Under the pieces are notes generated by a model. That model saw nothing but the letters and a program-made list of their open reading frames with translations. It ran no database searches and was not told where the DNA came from. Source: Lachnospiraceae bacterium NE2001 (lineage in GTDB: Bacteria > Bacillota > Clostridia > Lachnospirales > Lachnospiraceae). From it: 64,000 nucleotides of DNA. A program made the position numbers and the translations under genes. The DNA is taken from contig FOEK01000005.1 in the NCBI GenBank assembly GCA_900110635.1, positions 155,497 to 219,496 on the forward strand. The letters are read 5' to 3'. Below are positions 18,481 to 28,007 of this stretch, piece after piece (the first letter of the stretch is position 1; every line of letters starts with the position of its first letter).

Positions 18481-20310
18481 ATGATAAGAGAAGATATTAG
18501 AAATGTTGCAATTATTGCTCACGTTGATCACGGCAAGACTACTCTTGTAGATGGACTTCTGAGGCAGAGTGGCGTATTCAGAGAGAATCAGGAAGTTGCT
18601 GAAAGAGTAATGGATTCAAATGATATAGAGAGAGAACGTGGTATTACAATTCTTTCTAAGAATACAGCTGTTTCCTACAATGGTATCAAGATAAATATTA
18701 TTGATACTCCTGGACACGCTGACTTTGGCGGAGAAGTTGAGAGAGTTCTGAAGATGGTTAACGGAGTTATTCTTGTTGTTGATGCATTTGAAGGTCCTAT
18801 GCCTCAGACAAGATTTGTTCTTCAAAAGGCGCTGGCTCTGAATCTGTCTGTTATCGTCTGTGTAAATAAGATAGACAGGCCTGATGCAAGACCTGAAGCT
18901 GTTGAAGAAGAGGTGCTGGAGCTTCTGCTGGATCTTGATGCAAATGAGGAACAGCTTGACTGTCCATTTGTATATGCATCAGCCAGAGAGGGTGTTGCTT
19001 CTTATACACCTGATGAGAAGGGTACAGATATGAAGCCTCTCTTTGAGACAATCATTAAGTCTATTCCTGCTCCAGAGGGTGATCCTGAAAGAGGAACTCA
19101 GATTCTTATTAGTACAATTGATTACAATGAATATACAGGTCGTATTGGCGTAGGTAAGGTTGATAATGGTTCCGTTAAGGTTAATCAGGAAGCTCTTATA
19201 GTTAATCACCACGATCCAGATCGAAAGGAAAAGGTTAAGATTACTAAGCTCTATGAGTATGATGGACTTTCTAAGGTAGACGTTGATGAGGCAACAGTTG
19301 GTTCTATTGTTGCTGTATCAGGTATTGCAGATCTTAAGATTGGTGATACCATCTGTTCCGTTGATCAGCCGGATGCAATACCATTTCAGAAAATTACTGA
19401 ACCTACTATCTCCATGAATTTCCTTGTAAATGATTCTCCGCTTGCTGGTAAGGAGGGAAAGTTCGTAACAAGCCGTCAGATCAGAGATAGATTATATAGA
19501 GAGCTGAATACAGACGTTTCTCTTCGTGTTGAGGATACAGAGTCCACAGACTGCTTCAAGGTTTCTGGCCGTGGAGAACTCCATCTGTCAGTTCTTATAG
19601 AAAATATGCGTCGTGAAGGCTATGAGTTTGCTGTCAGCAAGGCTGAGGTTATTTATAAGACAAATGACCTTGGAAAGAAGGAAGAGCCTTATGAAATGGC
19701 TGTAATAGATGTGCCAGAAGAGTTTGCTGGTACAGTTATAAATATGCTCAGTATGCGTAAGGGCGAGCTGGTTGGTATGGCAACTGTAAACAGTGGCAAT
19801 ACCAGACTTGAGTTCAGAATTCCATCCCGCGGCCTTATTGGATTCCGTGGAGAATTCCTTACAGCAACAAAGGGAAATGGTGTGATCAATACAATCTTTG
19901 ATGGTTATGATTATTTCAAGGGTGAGATGAGCTATCGTAGCAACGGAAGTCTTATTGCATTTGAGGCTGGTACTTCAGTAACTTATGGCTTGTTTAATGC
20001 TCAGGAAAGAGGTACACTGTTTATTGGCGCTGGTGAAGAGGTTTACGCAGGTATGGTTGTAGGAGAGACTGGTCGTCAGGAGGATATAGAAGTTAATGTC
20101 TGCAAGACCAAGCATCTTACCAACACACGTTCTTCTGGTGCTGACGAAGCTCTTAAGCTTGTACCACCAAGACAACTGAGTCTCGAACAGTCACTGGATT
20201 TCCTGGATACAGACGAGCTTCTTGAGATTACACCAGAACATCTGCGTATCCGCAAGAAAATCCTGGATTCACGACTTCGTATGCGTGCAAACCGTAACGC
20301 TAATTCATAA
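18481..20310 (+). CDS. typA: Ribosome-associated GTPase TypA/BipA
   Basis: A 609-residue translational GTPase that binds the ribosome and helps 50S assembly, notably under cold or other stress. The G motifs are [25 protein letters not shown] and [10 protein letters not shown]. The EF-G-like domains III and V and the TypA-specific C-terminal domain ([19 protein letters not shown]) follow. GAGGAGAG precedes the ATG by about 9 bp. It starts 29 bp after the LTA-synthase-like gene, so they may be co-transcribed. Confidence 0.97.
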   Translation: MIREDIRNVAIIAHVDHGKTTLVDGLLRQSGVFRENQEVAERVMDSNDIERERGITILSKNTAVSYNGIKINIIDTPGHADFGGEVERVLKMVNGVILVVDAFEGPMPQTRFVLQKALALNLSVIVCVNKIDRPDARPEAVEEEVLELLLDLDANEEQLDCPFVYASAREGVASYTPDEKGTDMKPLFETIIKSIPAPEGDPERGTQILISTIDYNEYTGRIGVGKVDNGSVKVNQEALIVNHHDPDRKEKVKITKLYEYDGLSKVDVDEATVGSIVAVSGIADLKIGDTICSVDQPDAIPFQKITEPTISMNFLVNDSPLAGKEGKFVTSRQIRDRLYRELNTDVSLRVEDTESTDCFKVSGRGELHLSVLIENMRREGYEFAVSKAEVIYKTNDLGKKEEPYEMAVIDVPEEFAGTVINMLSMRKGELVGMATVNSGNTRLEFRIPSRGLIGFRGEFLTATKGNGVINTIFDGYDYFKGEMSYRSNGSLIAFEAGTSVTYGLFNAQERGTLFIGAGEEVYAGMVVGETGRQEDIEVNVCKTKHLTNTRSSGADEALKLVPPRQLSLEQSLDFLDTDELLEITPEHLRIRKKILDSRLRMRANRNANS

Positions 20311-20331
20311 GACAGAGAAACGTCCCCTGTC
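20311..20331 (+). repeat. Intergenic palindrome, family B, copy 2
   Basis: GACAGAGAAACGTCCCCTGTC starts directly after the typA stop codon. Relative to copy 1 it is inverted and has a one-base change (AAACG for AACCG). Confidence 0.7.
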
Positions 20332-20367
20332 TTGAACTGTATCGAAAAAAAAGGAAGGTATAAAGTT

Positions 20368-21810
20368 ATGAGAAATCTAACGATGTTAATGGATTACTAT
20401 GAGTTGACCATGGCAAATGGCTACTTTGTAACAGGAAACAAAGATAAAGTGGCTGTATTTGACATGTTTTACAGAACAAATCCTGATGAGGGAGGTTTTG
20501 TTATAAGTGCTGGACTTGAAATGCTTATTGATTACATTCAGGGGCTTAAGTTCACTGATGATGATATAGAGTATCTTCGTGGCAGGAATATGTTTGATGA
20601 GGGCTTCCTGGAGTATCTGAAAAACTTTAAGTTTACTGGTACTATCGAGGCTGTTCCGGAGGGTACTATTGTATATCCTAATATTCCTATTGTAACAGTT
20701 ACAGCTCCAATTATTGAGGCTCAGCTCATTGAGACCATGCTTCTTATCTGCATTAACTTCCAGTCGCTTATTGCAACAAAGGCTAATCGTATTGCCAGAG
20801 CAGCTGGTGATGCAGTAGTTATGGAGTTCGGTGCAAGACGTGCACAGGGTCCTGACGCAGCTGTATGGGGAACCAGAGCCTGCTTTATTGGCGGAGTTAA
20901 CACAACAGCTACTGTTATGGCTGATCAGCAGTTTGGTGTAACAGCTGTTGGAACAATGGCTCACAGCTGGATTGAGTTCTTCCCATCAGAATATGAAGCA
21001 TTTAAAGCGTATGCTGAGATATATCCGGATAACAGCGTACTTCTTATAGATACCTATGATATATTAGAGAGTGGTCTGCCAAATGCTATCAAGGTGGCTC
21101 ACGAGGTTCTGGAGCCAATGGGCAAGCGCCTTAAGGGTGTTCGTATCGATAGTGGAGACCTTGCTTACTTCTCAAAGGCTATTCGCAGACAGCTTGATGC
21201 TGAGGGACTTAATGACTGCTCGGTTGTTGTTTCAAACTCTGTAGATGAGTATCTTATTGACTCACTTAATAAACAGGGCGCACGTATCAATTCCTACGGT
21301 GTTGGTGAGCGTATGATCACATCTAAGTCAGACCCTGTGTTTGGCGGCGTGTACAAGCTTGTTGCAGTACAGGATGGAGATACATTTATCCCTAAGATTA
21401 AGATTTCAGAAAATATAGAAAAGATTACCAATCCGGGCAAAAAGAAGGTTTATCGTATCTTTTCACAGAAGACTGGCTATGCTATAGCGGATCTTCTTAC
21501 ACTTGCTGATGAGGAGCCTGACTTCAGTGATGCTTATCAGTTTGTCGATCCTAAGCAGCCTTGGAAGAAAATGAAGTTTAGAAATGTTGATGCTAAGCCG
21601 CTTCAGGTTAAGATTTTTGATAATGGTGAGCTTGTTTATGAGAAGCCAACTCTTAAAGAAATTCAGGCATTTGTAAAGAAGCAGCTGGCTTCTGAGATTT
21701 GGGAAGAGGAACAGCGTTTCTACAATCCACATACTCATTATCTTGATCTGTCACAGAAGCTCTATGATGTAAAGAGCGAGCTTCTTTCTGGTGTAGAGTA
21801 CGTAGATTAA
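20368..21810 (+). CDS. pncB: Nicotinate phosphoribosyltransferase
   Basis: PncB converts nicotinate and PRPP to nicotinate mononucleotide, the salvage entry to NAD. The 480-residue protein begins MRNLTMLMDYYELTMANGYF, typical of the family, and has FGARRAQGPDAA, the conserved GTMAHSW with its His, GVRIDSGDLAYFSK and the GVGERM segment. ATG 20368 has AAGGAAGG at 8-15 bp upstream; a longer in-frame reading would run back into the repeat and is unlikely. Confidence 0.96.
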   Translation: MRNLTMLMDYYELTMANGYFVTGNKDKVAVFDMFYRTNPDEGGFVISAGLEMLIDYIQGLKFTDDDIEYLRGRNMFDEGFLEYLKNFKFTGTIEAVPEGTIVYPNIPIVTVTAPIIEAQLIETMLLICINFQSLIATKANRIARAAGDAVVMEFGARRAQGPDAAVWGTRACFIGGVNTTATVMADQQFGVTAVGTMAHSWIEFFPSEYEAFKAYAEIYPDNSVLLIDTYDILESGLPNAIKVAHEVLEPMGKRLKGVRIDSGDLAYFSKAIRRQLDAEGLNDCSVVVSNSVDEYLIDSLNKQGARINSYGVGERMITSKSDPVFGGVYKLVAVQDGDTFIPKIKISENIEKITNPGKKKVYRIFSQKTGYAIADLLTLADEEPDFSDAYQFVDPKQPWKKMKFRNVDAKPLQVKIFDNGELVYEKPTLKEIQAFVKKQLASEIWEEEQRFYNPHTHYLDLSQKLYDVKSELLSGVEYVD

Positions 21811-21826
21811 ATATAGGTTTTTATGG

Positions 21827-21855
21827 TTGAAATATACTCCCATAAATGATACTAT
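21827..21855 (+). promoter_or_regulatory. Promoter of the FHA-domain gene
   Basis: TTGAAA (21827-21832), 17 bp, TACTAT (21850-21855). It lies 36 bp before the chosen start. Confidence 0.6.
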
Positions 21856-21890
21856 TATTATGTTGAGAAATCTTTATGGAGGGTTATAGT

Positions 21891-22808
21891 GTGGAAGATA
21901 TAAATAATCAGAGCTATGATGAATTCACACTTAATTTCAAACTGGAAGAGGATGTTCCAATCGATCAATACGAGATGACTATGTATAACTACGAGTTCGT
22001 AGGAAACAGAACCAAATGCTCTTGTGTTGCGATTGATGGGGTAAGAGCACTTCAGTTTAAGGTACCTGCAACCCTGCCTTTAGAGCAGTTTTTACGTAAG
22101 CAGTTATATAAGGGTGAGTTTCTATCAATTCTTTCAAATATTCTCAATCAGCTGATATATTTTAACGAGAATAACATGCCGCTGAACAAGCTGCTGCTGA
22201 ATGTTCACTATATGTATATTGAACTTTCAACATTTGATATACAGCTTCTGTATATGCCAGTTAATAAGAAGTTTGCTGATTGTAATGTGACTGAGTTTAT
22301 TCAGACATTTATTGGTAAGGTAAGATTTGCAAATATGGCTTCTGTTGAGTGCGTTGATCAGATACTTAAGTTCCTTGACAGCAAGCTGATGTTCAACCTT
22401 GAGGAGTTTTATCAGTATATTCTGTCACTTGAGCAGAAGAGTATCCTTGAGGATCAGGGCGAACCTGAAGAAGAGTCACAGACTGTTCAGACAACCTCAG
22501 AGAGCTACAGCAATCCAGTTCCTTATCTGGTACGTATTAAGACAAATGAACTGATTCCAATTCTTCACAAGGAGTTTATGGTTGGTAAGTCAGTTAATTG
22601 CGATTATCAGATAATTGATAACAAGAAGGTCAGCAGAAAGCACGCAATATTCCGTATCAGTAACGGTGAGTGTTACGTTCGCGACAATGCATCGACAAAC
22701 CATACTTTTATCAATGGACAGCTTCTTCAGCCAGGAGTTGAGGTTATGCTTTCAAATGATGATAATATCCGTATGGGTGATGAAGAGTTCAAATATTGGG
22801 TTAGATAA
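21891..22808 (+). CDS. FHA-domain protein with DUF6382-type N-terminus
   Basis: A 305-residue cytoplasmic protein. The C-terminal third is a classic FHA phosphothreonine-binding domain: MVGKSVNCDYQI, VSRKHAIF and STNHTFINGQ contain the conserved Gly, Arg, Ser-His and Asn. The N-terminal 180 residues resemble the DUF6382 module found beside FHA domains in Clostridia. A GTG start at 21891 has GGAGGG 7 bp upstream and is preferred to ATG 21876, which overlaps that site. FHA proteins read Ser/Thr-kinase marks; the only such kinase here is at 38258, so a link is possible but not shown by position. Confidence 0.85.
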   Translation: MEDINNQSYDEFTLNFKLEEDVPIDQYEMTMYNYEFVGNRTKCSCVAIDGVRALQFKVPATLPLEQFLRKQLYKGEFLSILSNILNQLIYFNENNMPLNKLLLNVHYMYIELSTFDIQLLYMPVNKKFADCNVTEFIQTFIGKVRFANMASVECVDQILKFLDSKLMFNLEEFYQYILSLEQKSILEDQGEPEEESQTVQTTSESYSNPVPYLVRIKTNELIPILHKEFMVGKSVNCDYQIIDNKKVSRKHAIFRISNGECYVRDNASTNHTFINGQLLQPGVEVMLSNDDNIRMGDEEFKYWVR

Positions 22809-22838
22809 CTAATCCATTTTGAATATATAGGGTGAGAA

Positions 22839-22879
22839 AAAATACGCCGAAGGCAAAGCCTTCGGCGTATTTTACTTAT
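22839..22879. terminator. Bidirectional terminator between FHA gene and argH
   Basis: A 16-bp perfect stem (AAAATACGCCGAAGGC, loop AAA) has T-runs on both strands, serving the FHA gene from the left and argH from the right. Smaller hairpins (GTTGCC/GGCAAC at about 22907, GAATATTG/CAATATTC at about 22940) lie on the argH side. Confidence 0.92.
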
Positions 22880-22960
22880 TATGCGTCTCGGCGTGTAATG
22901 AATATTGTTGCCTTACGGCAACACACGCCTCGCGCGGTGAATATTGCAAGCAATATTCAA

Positions 22961-24340
22961 TTAAATATTGTTTAGGAATTCTTCGTTGATCGCCAGTACT
23001 TCGCGCATTGCATCAGGGCCTGGAGCTCCGATGGTGTTACGCTTGCCAACACAGGTTTCAAGGCTTATGGCATCGTAGATATCTTCGTTAAATACTGGAG
23101 ATATCTCCTTAAACTCATCAATAGTGAGTTCATCAATAGCTTTATTATTATCTATACAGTAGAGTACAAGACGTCCAATGATTCCGTGGGCATCTCTGAA
23201 TGGAACGCCGTTCTTTACTAAGTAGTCTGCAGCATCGGTAGCATTTGTGAATCCGTTCATTGCGCTGGCTTTCATATTGTCCTTGTTCAGCTTCATAGTG
23301 CTGATCATTCCGTTGAAGAGAGCGATGCATCCCTTTACAGTATCGATAGCATCAAAGGTAAGCTCCTTGTCTTCCTGCATATCCTTATTATATGCCAGTG
23401 GGATTCCCTTCATTGTGGTAAGGATTGAAATGAGGGCGCCATAAACACGTCCTGTCTTACCACGTACAAGCTCAGCAATATCTGGATTTTTCTTTTGTGG
23501 CATTATTGAGCTGCCAGTGCTATAGCTGTCATCCAGCTCTACAAATTGGTACTCGTTTGAGTTCCAGATGATAATCTCTTCAGAGAATCTTGCGAGGTGC
23601 ATTGCAATAGTCGAAAGTGCAGAGAGCAGCTCAATGATATAATCTCTGTCGGATACAGAATCCATGCTGTTAAGGGTAGGACCGTAGAACTCCAGCAGGT
23701 CCGCTGTCATTTTACGATCAAGCGGATAGGTGGTTCCGGCAAGAGCACCTGCTCCAAGCGGACAGTAGTTCATTCTATCGTAGATATCGCACATTCTGTC
23801 GAAGTCTCTTTTAAACATTTCCATATATGCACCAACATGATGGGCAAATGTAACAGGCTGCGCCTTTTGCAGATGTGTGAAACCAGGCATATATGTATCC
23901 AGGTTATCCTTCATAAGAGAGTGGAGAGTAGTCATCAGTTCTTTTAACAGTTCCTTGATATTAACTATCTCATCTCTTGTGTATAGTCTCATATCAAGTG
24001 CAACCTGATCGTTACGGCTGCGTCCTGTATGAAGCTTCTTTCCTGTATCGCCAATTCTATCAATAAGTGTTGCTTCAACGAAGCTATGAATATCTTCATA
24101 TTTAGATGATATTTCAAGTGCTCCAGATTCAACATCTGAAAGAATACCTTCAAGTCCTTCTATGATAGCAGCGGATTCTTCCTTAGTTATGATGCCTGTT
24201 TCGCCAAGCATAGTAGCGTGAGCGATGCTGCCGCGAATGTCCTGCTTATAGAACTTCTGATCAAATGAGATAGAAGCGTTAAAGTTATATACGAGCTTGT
24301 CGGTTTCCTTTGTGAAACGACCTCCCCATAGCTGTGCCAT
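22961..24340 (-). CDS. argH: Argininosuccinate lyase
   Basis: ArgH splits argininosuccinate into arginine and fumarate, the last step of arginine synthesis. The 459-residue protein has the N-terminal [20 protein letters not shown], the catalytic His region [16 protein letters not shown], and the fumarase-family signature [18 protein letters not shown] precedes the start on the reverse strand. It stands alone: argG is not adjacent. It is one of only two genes on this strand. Confidence 0.97.
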   Translation of the reverse strand: MAQLWGGRFTKETDKLVYNFNASISFDQKFYKQDIRGSIAHATMLGETGIITKEESAAIIEGLEGILSDVESGALEISSKYEDIHSFVEATLIDRIGDTGKKLHTGRSRNDQVALDMRLYTRDEIVNIKELLKELMTTLHSLMKDNLDTYMPGFTHLQKAQPVTFAHHVGAYMEMFKRDFDRMCDIYDRMNYCPLGAGALAGTTYPLDRKMTADLLEFYGPTLNSMDSVSDRDYIIELLSALSTIAMHLARFSEEIIIWNSNEYQFVELDDSYSTGSSIMPQKKNPDIAELVRGKTGRVYGALISILTTMKGIPLAYNKDMQEDKELTFDAIDTVKGCIALFNGMISTMKLNKDNMKASAMNGFTNATDAADYLVKNGVPFRDAHGIIGRLVLYCIDNNKAIDELTIDEFKEISPVFNEDIYDAISLETCVGKRNTIGAPGPDAMREVLAINEEFLNNI

Positions 24341-24678
24341 ATATTTATACCTCTTTTCTAAGATTCCTTACGCTAAACATTCTTATCAGTTGATGTCGTT
24401 TAGAGGAAGGTGCGCTTTATAATCAGCTTTAATAGTTTAATACATAGCGAGTTTTGTGGCAAGAAGCATTTGTAATATAATCGTAAAAGAAATGTTCTAA
24501 TCTTTTAATGGAATCTTTCAAAAGAAGAGAAGTTTATTACAAAAATAATTCACAAAACAGACAAAATTGGTTTACATAATTCATAAAAAAGTAATGAATT
24601 GGTAATATTTACCCTTTGAACTCCTTTTTTTAGCTCCTTCTTAAAGAAAAGTTTGTGCAATTTTACCTAATTTATTTG

Positions 24679-24707
24679 TTGATTTATCACAAAAACCATG
24701 GTAATAT
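24679..24707 (+). promoter_or_regulatory. Promoter of candidate small RNA
   Basis: TTGATT (24679-24684), 17-bp spacer, TAATAT (24702-24707). Nothing protein-coding begins between it and the terminator at 24762. Confidence 0.5.
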
Positions 24708-24713
24708 TAAATC

Positions 24714-24792
24714 ATCAAAAGAGAGAGTTATATATAATACTTAAAAACCATCCTTTCACCGAAACCCAGGCACCTCTAGCCTGGGTTTTTTA
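24714..24792 (+). ncRNA. Candidate small RNA of about 80 nt upstream of htpG
   Basis: A promoter at 24679-24707 and a strong one-directional terminator at 24762-24792 enclose about 80 bp without a start codon following a ribosome binding site. argH is transcribed away from it, so the terminator has no gene to serve unless a short transcript exists. The 5' part is A/G-rich and unstructured (ATCATCAAAAGAGAGAG). No known family is recognised. A cryptic 5' leader is the alternative. Confidence 0.4.
24762..24792 (+). terminator. Intrinsic terminator between argH and htpG
   Basis: Stem AAACCCAGGC / GCCTGGGTTT, loop ACCTCTA, then a T-run. There is no T-run on the reverse strand, so it acts rightward only. 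Confidence 0.9.
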
Positions 24793-24816
24793 TTATGCGT
24801 GGAGCCACCGTAATGA

Positions 24817-24843
24817 TTAGCACTCGATGCTGTTGAGTGCTAA
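24817..24843 (+). promoter_or_regulatory. CIRCE operator (HrcA site) of htpG
   Basis: TTAGCACTC, nine bases, GAGTGCTAA: a perfect match to the CIRCE consensus. It ends 7 bp before the -35 box of htpG. HrcA bound here would repress htpG outside heat stress. Confidence 0.97.
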
Positions 24844-24850
24844 TTTATCG

Positions 24851-24879
24851 TTGACAATTATCTTCTTAAGACGTATTAT
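24851..24879 (+). promoter_or_regulatory. Promoter of htpG with embedded TCTTAAGA inverted repeat
   Basis: TTGACA (24851-24856), 17 bp, TATTAT (24874-24879). The 8-bp palindrome TCTTAAGA occurs at 24864-24871 and 24879-24886, flanking the -10 box, and could be a second operator or a hairpin. Confidence 0.85.
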
Positions 24880-24947
24880 CTTAAGAGTGGTTTTCAAAAA
24901 CCAACATATTTTTGATAACATTTTATAGAAAAGAGGCGTTTTTAATT

Positions 24948-26906
24948 ATGGCAATTCAAAAAGGAAATCTTTCAATCGACAGCGAGAACATCTTCCCGAT
25001 CATTAAGAAATGGCTCTATTCAGATCATGATATATTTATCCGTGAGCTTATTTCTAACGGCGTTGATGCTATTACGAAGATGAAGAGACTTGATTCCATG
25101 GGTGAGGCTACTGTGGAGGATGGTACTCACTATATGGTGACTGTTACTTCCAGTCCTAGTGAGAAGACAATAACCTTCCAGGATAATGGTATAGGTATGA
25201 CCAAGGAAGAGGTTGAGAAGTACATCAATCAGATTGCATTTTCAGGTGCTGCTGATTTCCTTGAAAAGTATAAGGATAAGGATCAAAGTGAGCAGATCAT
25301 TGGTCATTTCGGACTCGGTTTTTATTCAGCCTTTATGGTTGCTGACAAAGTAACTATTGATACGCTGTCATATAAGGATGATGCTGAGTCAGTTCATTGG
25401 GAGAGTGAGGGCGGCCTTACTTATGAAATGAGCGAGGGTAATCGTCTTGAACGTGGTACAACTATAACTCTTTACCTGGCCGAAGATTCTCTTGAGTTTG
25501 CTAATGATTTCCGAGTAAAGGAAGTCATCAACAAGTATTGCTCATTTATGCCTATTGAGATTTATTATATAAATGAGGATAAGGCTAAGGAGGATGCAAA
25601 GAAGGAGATTGAAGCTGAGGTTAAGTCTGAAGAAGATGAGTTTATCGGTGATGCTCCTAAAAAGGATGATGAGGTTGTAGAGGCTGAGGAGACCAAGAAG
25701 GATGAGCCTAAACCATTAAATGATATCAACCCTCTGTGGACCAGAACACCTGCTGATTGCAAGGATGAAGAGTATATAGATTTCTATCAGCATCTGTTCC
25801 TGGATTTCAAAGAGCCGCTGTTCTGGATACACCTCAACATGGATTATCCATTTAATCTGAAGGGTATTCTGTATTTTCCAAGAATAAATCCAAATATGGA
25901 TAAGCTTGAGGGTACAGTTAAACTTTATAACAATCAGGTTTTTGTGGCAGACAATATAAAAGAAGTTATTCCTGAATTTCTTCTTGTACTTAAGGGCGTA
26001 ATTGATTGTCCTGATCTTCCTCTAAATGTATCTCGTTCTGCTCTTCAGAACGATGGCTTTGTTGCTAAGATATCTGACTATATAACCAAGAAGGTGGCTG
26101 ATAAGCTTATTGGTATGTATAAGAATCATCGTGACAAATATGAAGAGCTTTGGGATGATCTCAGCCCATTTATCAAGTTTGGATGTCTCAGAGACAACAA
26201 GTTTGATGAGAAGATGAAGGATCATATGATCTTCAAGAACCTTGAGGACAAGTACATTACACTTCCTGAGTATCTTGAAGCAGCTAAGGATTCACACGAG
26301 AATCAGGTGTTCTATGTATCTGATGCTGAAACTCAGGCGAGATATATCCAGATGTTTAAGGATGAGAAGATAGATGCTATCTATCTTACACACAATATAG
26401 ATAATCCTTACATCACTATGATGGAAGCAAGAGATGATAAGGTTAAATTTGCTCGTATCGATTCTGACTTAAGTGCCAACTTCAAGGGTGAGGCTCTTTC
26501 TGAAGATGATGAGAAGAAGTTCACTGATTCACTCACAGAAACCTTTAAGAAGGCTCTGGGTGTTGAGGATATAAAGATTAAGGTTGAATCCTTAAAGGAT
26601 GAAAATGTTTCATCTATGCTTACTCAGTCTGAAGCAGATCGTCGTATGGCTGAAATGATGAAGATGTACTCTGAAGCAGGAATGGGCGGTATGGGTATGA
26701 ACTTCGGTCAGGAGTCAGAAACATTGGTACTGAACTCTAACAACAAGCTGGTTAAGTACGTCCTGGATAATCCTGAAGAAGAGATAACTCCAACAATCTG
26801 CTGTCAGCTTTACGATCTGGCTGTTCTTGCTAACAAGCCACTTACTGCTGAAGAACTTACACGTTTCGTAGCCCGCAGCAACGAGATTCTTACAAAGCTT
26901 ATATAA
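24948..26906 (+). CDS. htpG: Molecular chaperone HtpG (Hsp90)
   Basis: HtpG is the bacterial Hsp90, an ATP-driven chaperone in the cytoplasm. The 652-residue protein shows the GHKL ATPase motifs DNGIGM and GHFGLGFYSAFMVAD, the middle-domain Arg loop (PLNVSRSALQND) and a C-terminal dimerisation part with a Gly/Met-rich stretch. Between the N and middle domains lies an unusually long acidic/lysine-rich linker (about residues 209-262, for example EEDEFIGDAPKKDDE), longer than in E. coli HtpG and reminiscent of the eukaryotic charged linker. ATG 24948 has AAGAGGCG upstream; an earlier in-frame ATG (24912) has none. Confidence 0.96.
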   Translation: MAIQKGNLSIDSENIFPIIKKWLYSDHDIFIRELISNGVDAITKMKRLDSMGEATVEDGTHYMVTVTSSPSEKTITFQDNGIGMTKEEVEKYINQIAFSGAADFLEKYKDKDQSEQIIGHFGLGFYSAFMVADKVTIDTLSYKDDAESVHWESEGGLTYEMSEGNRLERGTTITLYLAEDSLEFANDFRVKEVINKYCSFMPIEIYYINEDKAKEDAKKEIEAEVKSEEDEFIGDAPKKDDEVVEAEETKKDEPKPLNDINPLWTRTPADCKDEEYIDFYQHLFLDFKEPLFWIHLNMDYPFNLKGILYFPRINPNMDKLEGTVKLYNNQVFVADNIKEVIPEFLLVLKGVIDCPDLPLNVSRSALQNDGFVAKISDYITKKVADKLIGMYKNHRDKYEELWDDLSPFIKFGCLRDNKFDEKMKDHMIFKNLEDKYITLPEYLEAAKDSHENQVFYVSDAETQARYIQMFKDEKIDAIYLTHNIDNPYITMMEARDDKVKFARIDSDLSANFKGEALSEDDEKKFTDSLTETFKKALGVEDIKIKVESLKDENVSSMLTQSEADRRMAEMMKMYSEAGMGGMGMNFGQESETLVLNSNNKLVKYVLDNPEEEITPTICCQLYDLAVLANKPLTAEELTRFVARSNEILTKLI

Positions 26907-26923
26907 TTATAGATTTCCAACTA

Positions 26924-26979
26924 GGCAACAATTGGGGACGGTTCTCAAATAGACAGTTGAGAACCGTCCCTTGTTGTTG
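26924..26979 (+). repeat. Long hairpin, family B, copy 3, after htpG
   Basis: AACAATTGGGGACGGTTCTCAA and its inverted partner TTGAGAACCGTCCC..TTGTTGTT surround ATAGACAG. This is the longest member of family B and may double as the htpG terminator. Confidence 0.85.
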
Positions 26980-27053
26980 ATTGTACTTGTATAAGGTTAT
27001 AGAAATGTAGTAGAATAGCGGATAGTTACAAACTATAACAAGGAGACTTTATA

Positions 27054-27983
27054 ATGATATATAATAATGTGTTAGAGGCTGTTGGCCATACCCCAATGTT
27101 TAGATTACAGAGAATGGTGCCTGAGAACTGTGCAGAGGTTTTAGTAAAGTTTGAGGGAGTAAATATAGGTGGTTCTATTAAAACTAGAACTGCTCTAAAT
27201 ATGATACTTAAGGCTGAAAAGGAAGGTCTCATTGATAAAGATACAATAATCGTAGAACCAACAAGTGGAAACCAGGGAATCGGACTTGCGTTGGTTGGAG
27301 CTGTAAGAGGCTACAAGACTATTATCATAATGCCTGATTCAGTTAGTGAAGAGCGGCGTAAGATAGTTAATCATTACGGTGCAGAGGTGATACTTATTCA
27401 CGACGATGGCGATATAGGAAAATGTATTGATGAATGTCTTCAGACTGCTTTACGTATGCAGAAGGAGAATCCTAAGGTATTTGTTCCTCAACAGTTTTCT
27501 AATATAAATAATCCTAAAGCTCATAAGAATCATACTGCACTTGAGATAATGGAACAGGTTGCTGGTCCAATCGATGGCTTCTGTTCTGGAATAGGTACAG
27601 GTGGTACTATCACTGGTATTGGCGAGGTTCTTAAGGCTCAGTACCCTGATATTGAGATATGGGCTGTTGAGCCTGAAAATGCAGCAATCCTTGCTGGTGG
27701 AAATATTGGAACTCATCTTCAGATGGGCATTGGCGATGGCATAATTCCTGATATTTTAAATCAGGATATATATGATGATATATATGTAGTAACTGATGAC
27801 GAGGCAATAACAACTGCTCAGCGTCTTGCTAGAGAGGAAGGTCTTCTTTGCGGTATTTCCAGTGGCACAAATGTTGCGGCAGCTATTAAGCTCGCTGAGA
27901 AGCTGGGCCCAGGTAAGACTGTTGTTACTGTACTTCCTGATACTGCAGAGCGTTACTTCTCAACACCACTTTTCGAGGATTAG
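27054..27983 (+). CDS. Cysteine synthase-family PLP enzyme
   Basis: A 309-residue fold-type II PLP enzyme of the O-acetylserine sulfhydrylase family. PLP would sit on Lys43 in GGSIKTR; TSGNQGIG and the phosphate-binding GTGGTITG follow, and ISSG near the end completes the site. Two signature positions differ from standard CysK: KTR for KDR after the lysine, and TSGNQG for TSGNTG in the substrate loop. Such variants occur in CysK-like enzymes whose acceptor or product may differ (cysteine, H2S or lanthionine chemistry), so I leave the symbol blank. No cysE is nearby. AAGGAGA precedes the ATG. Confidence 0.85.
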   Translation: MIYNNVLEAVGHTPMFRLQRMVPENCAEVLVKFEGVNIGGSIKTRTALNMILKAEKEGLIDKDTIIVEPTSGNQGIGLALVGAVRGYKTIIIMPDSVSEERRKIVNHYGAEVILIHDDGDIGKCIDECLQTALRMQKENPKVFVPQQFSNINNPKAHKNHTALEIMEQVAGPIDGFCSGIGTGGTITGIGEVLKAQYPDIEIWAVEPENAAILAGGNIGTHLQMGIGDGIIPDILNQDIYDDIYVVTDDEAITTAQRLAREEGLLCGISSGTNVAAAIKLAEKLGPGKTVVTVLPDTAERYFSTPLFED

Positions 27984-28007
27984 AAATAAAAACTGGAGAT
28001 AACTAAA

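Larger units (their letters stand above)
24341..24911. other. 571-bp divergent region between argH and htpG
   Basis: It holds, left to right: the argH leader and a candidate reverse promoter (AGTTTA 24434-24439 and TGGCAA 24457-24462, read as TTGCCA-17-TAAACT); about 200 bp of AT-rich DNA in which I see nothing definite; a candidate short RNA with its own promoter and terminator (24679-24792); then the CIRCE operator and promoter of htpG. Confidence 0.6.

Noticed and set aside
20386..20964. Open frame of 192 codons on the reverse strand
   Set aside because: It is opposite pncB, with abundant Cys, Asn and Ser of the kind that antisense reading of this codon usage gives.
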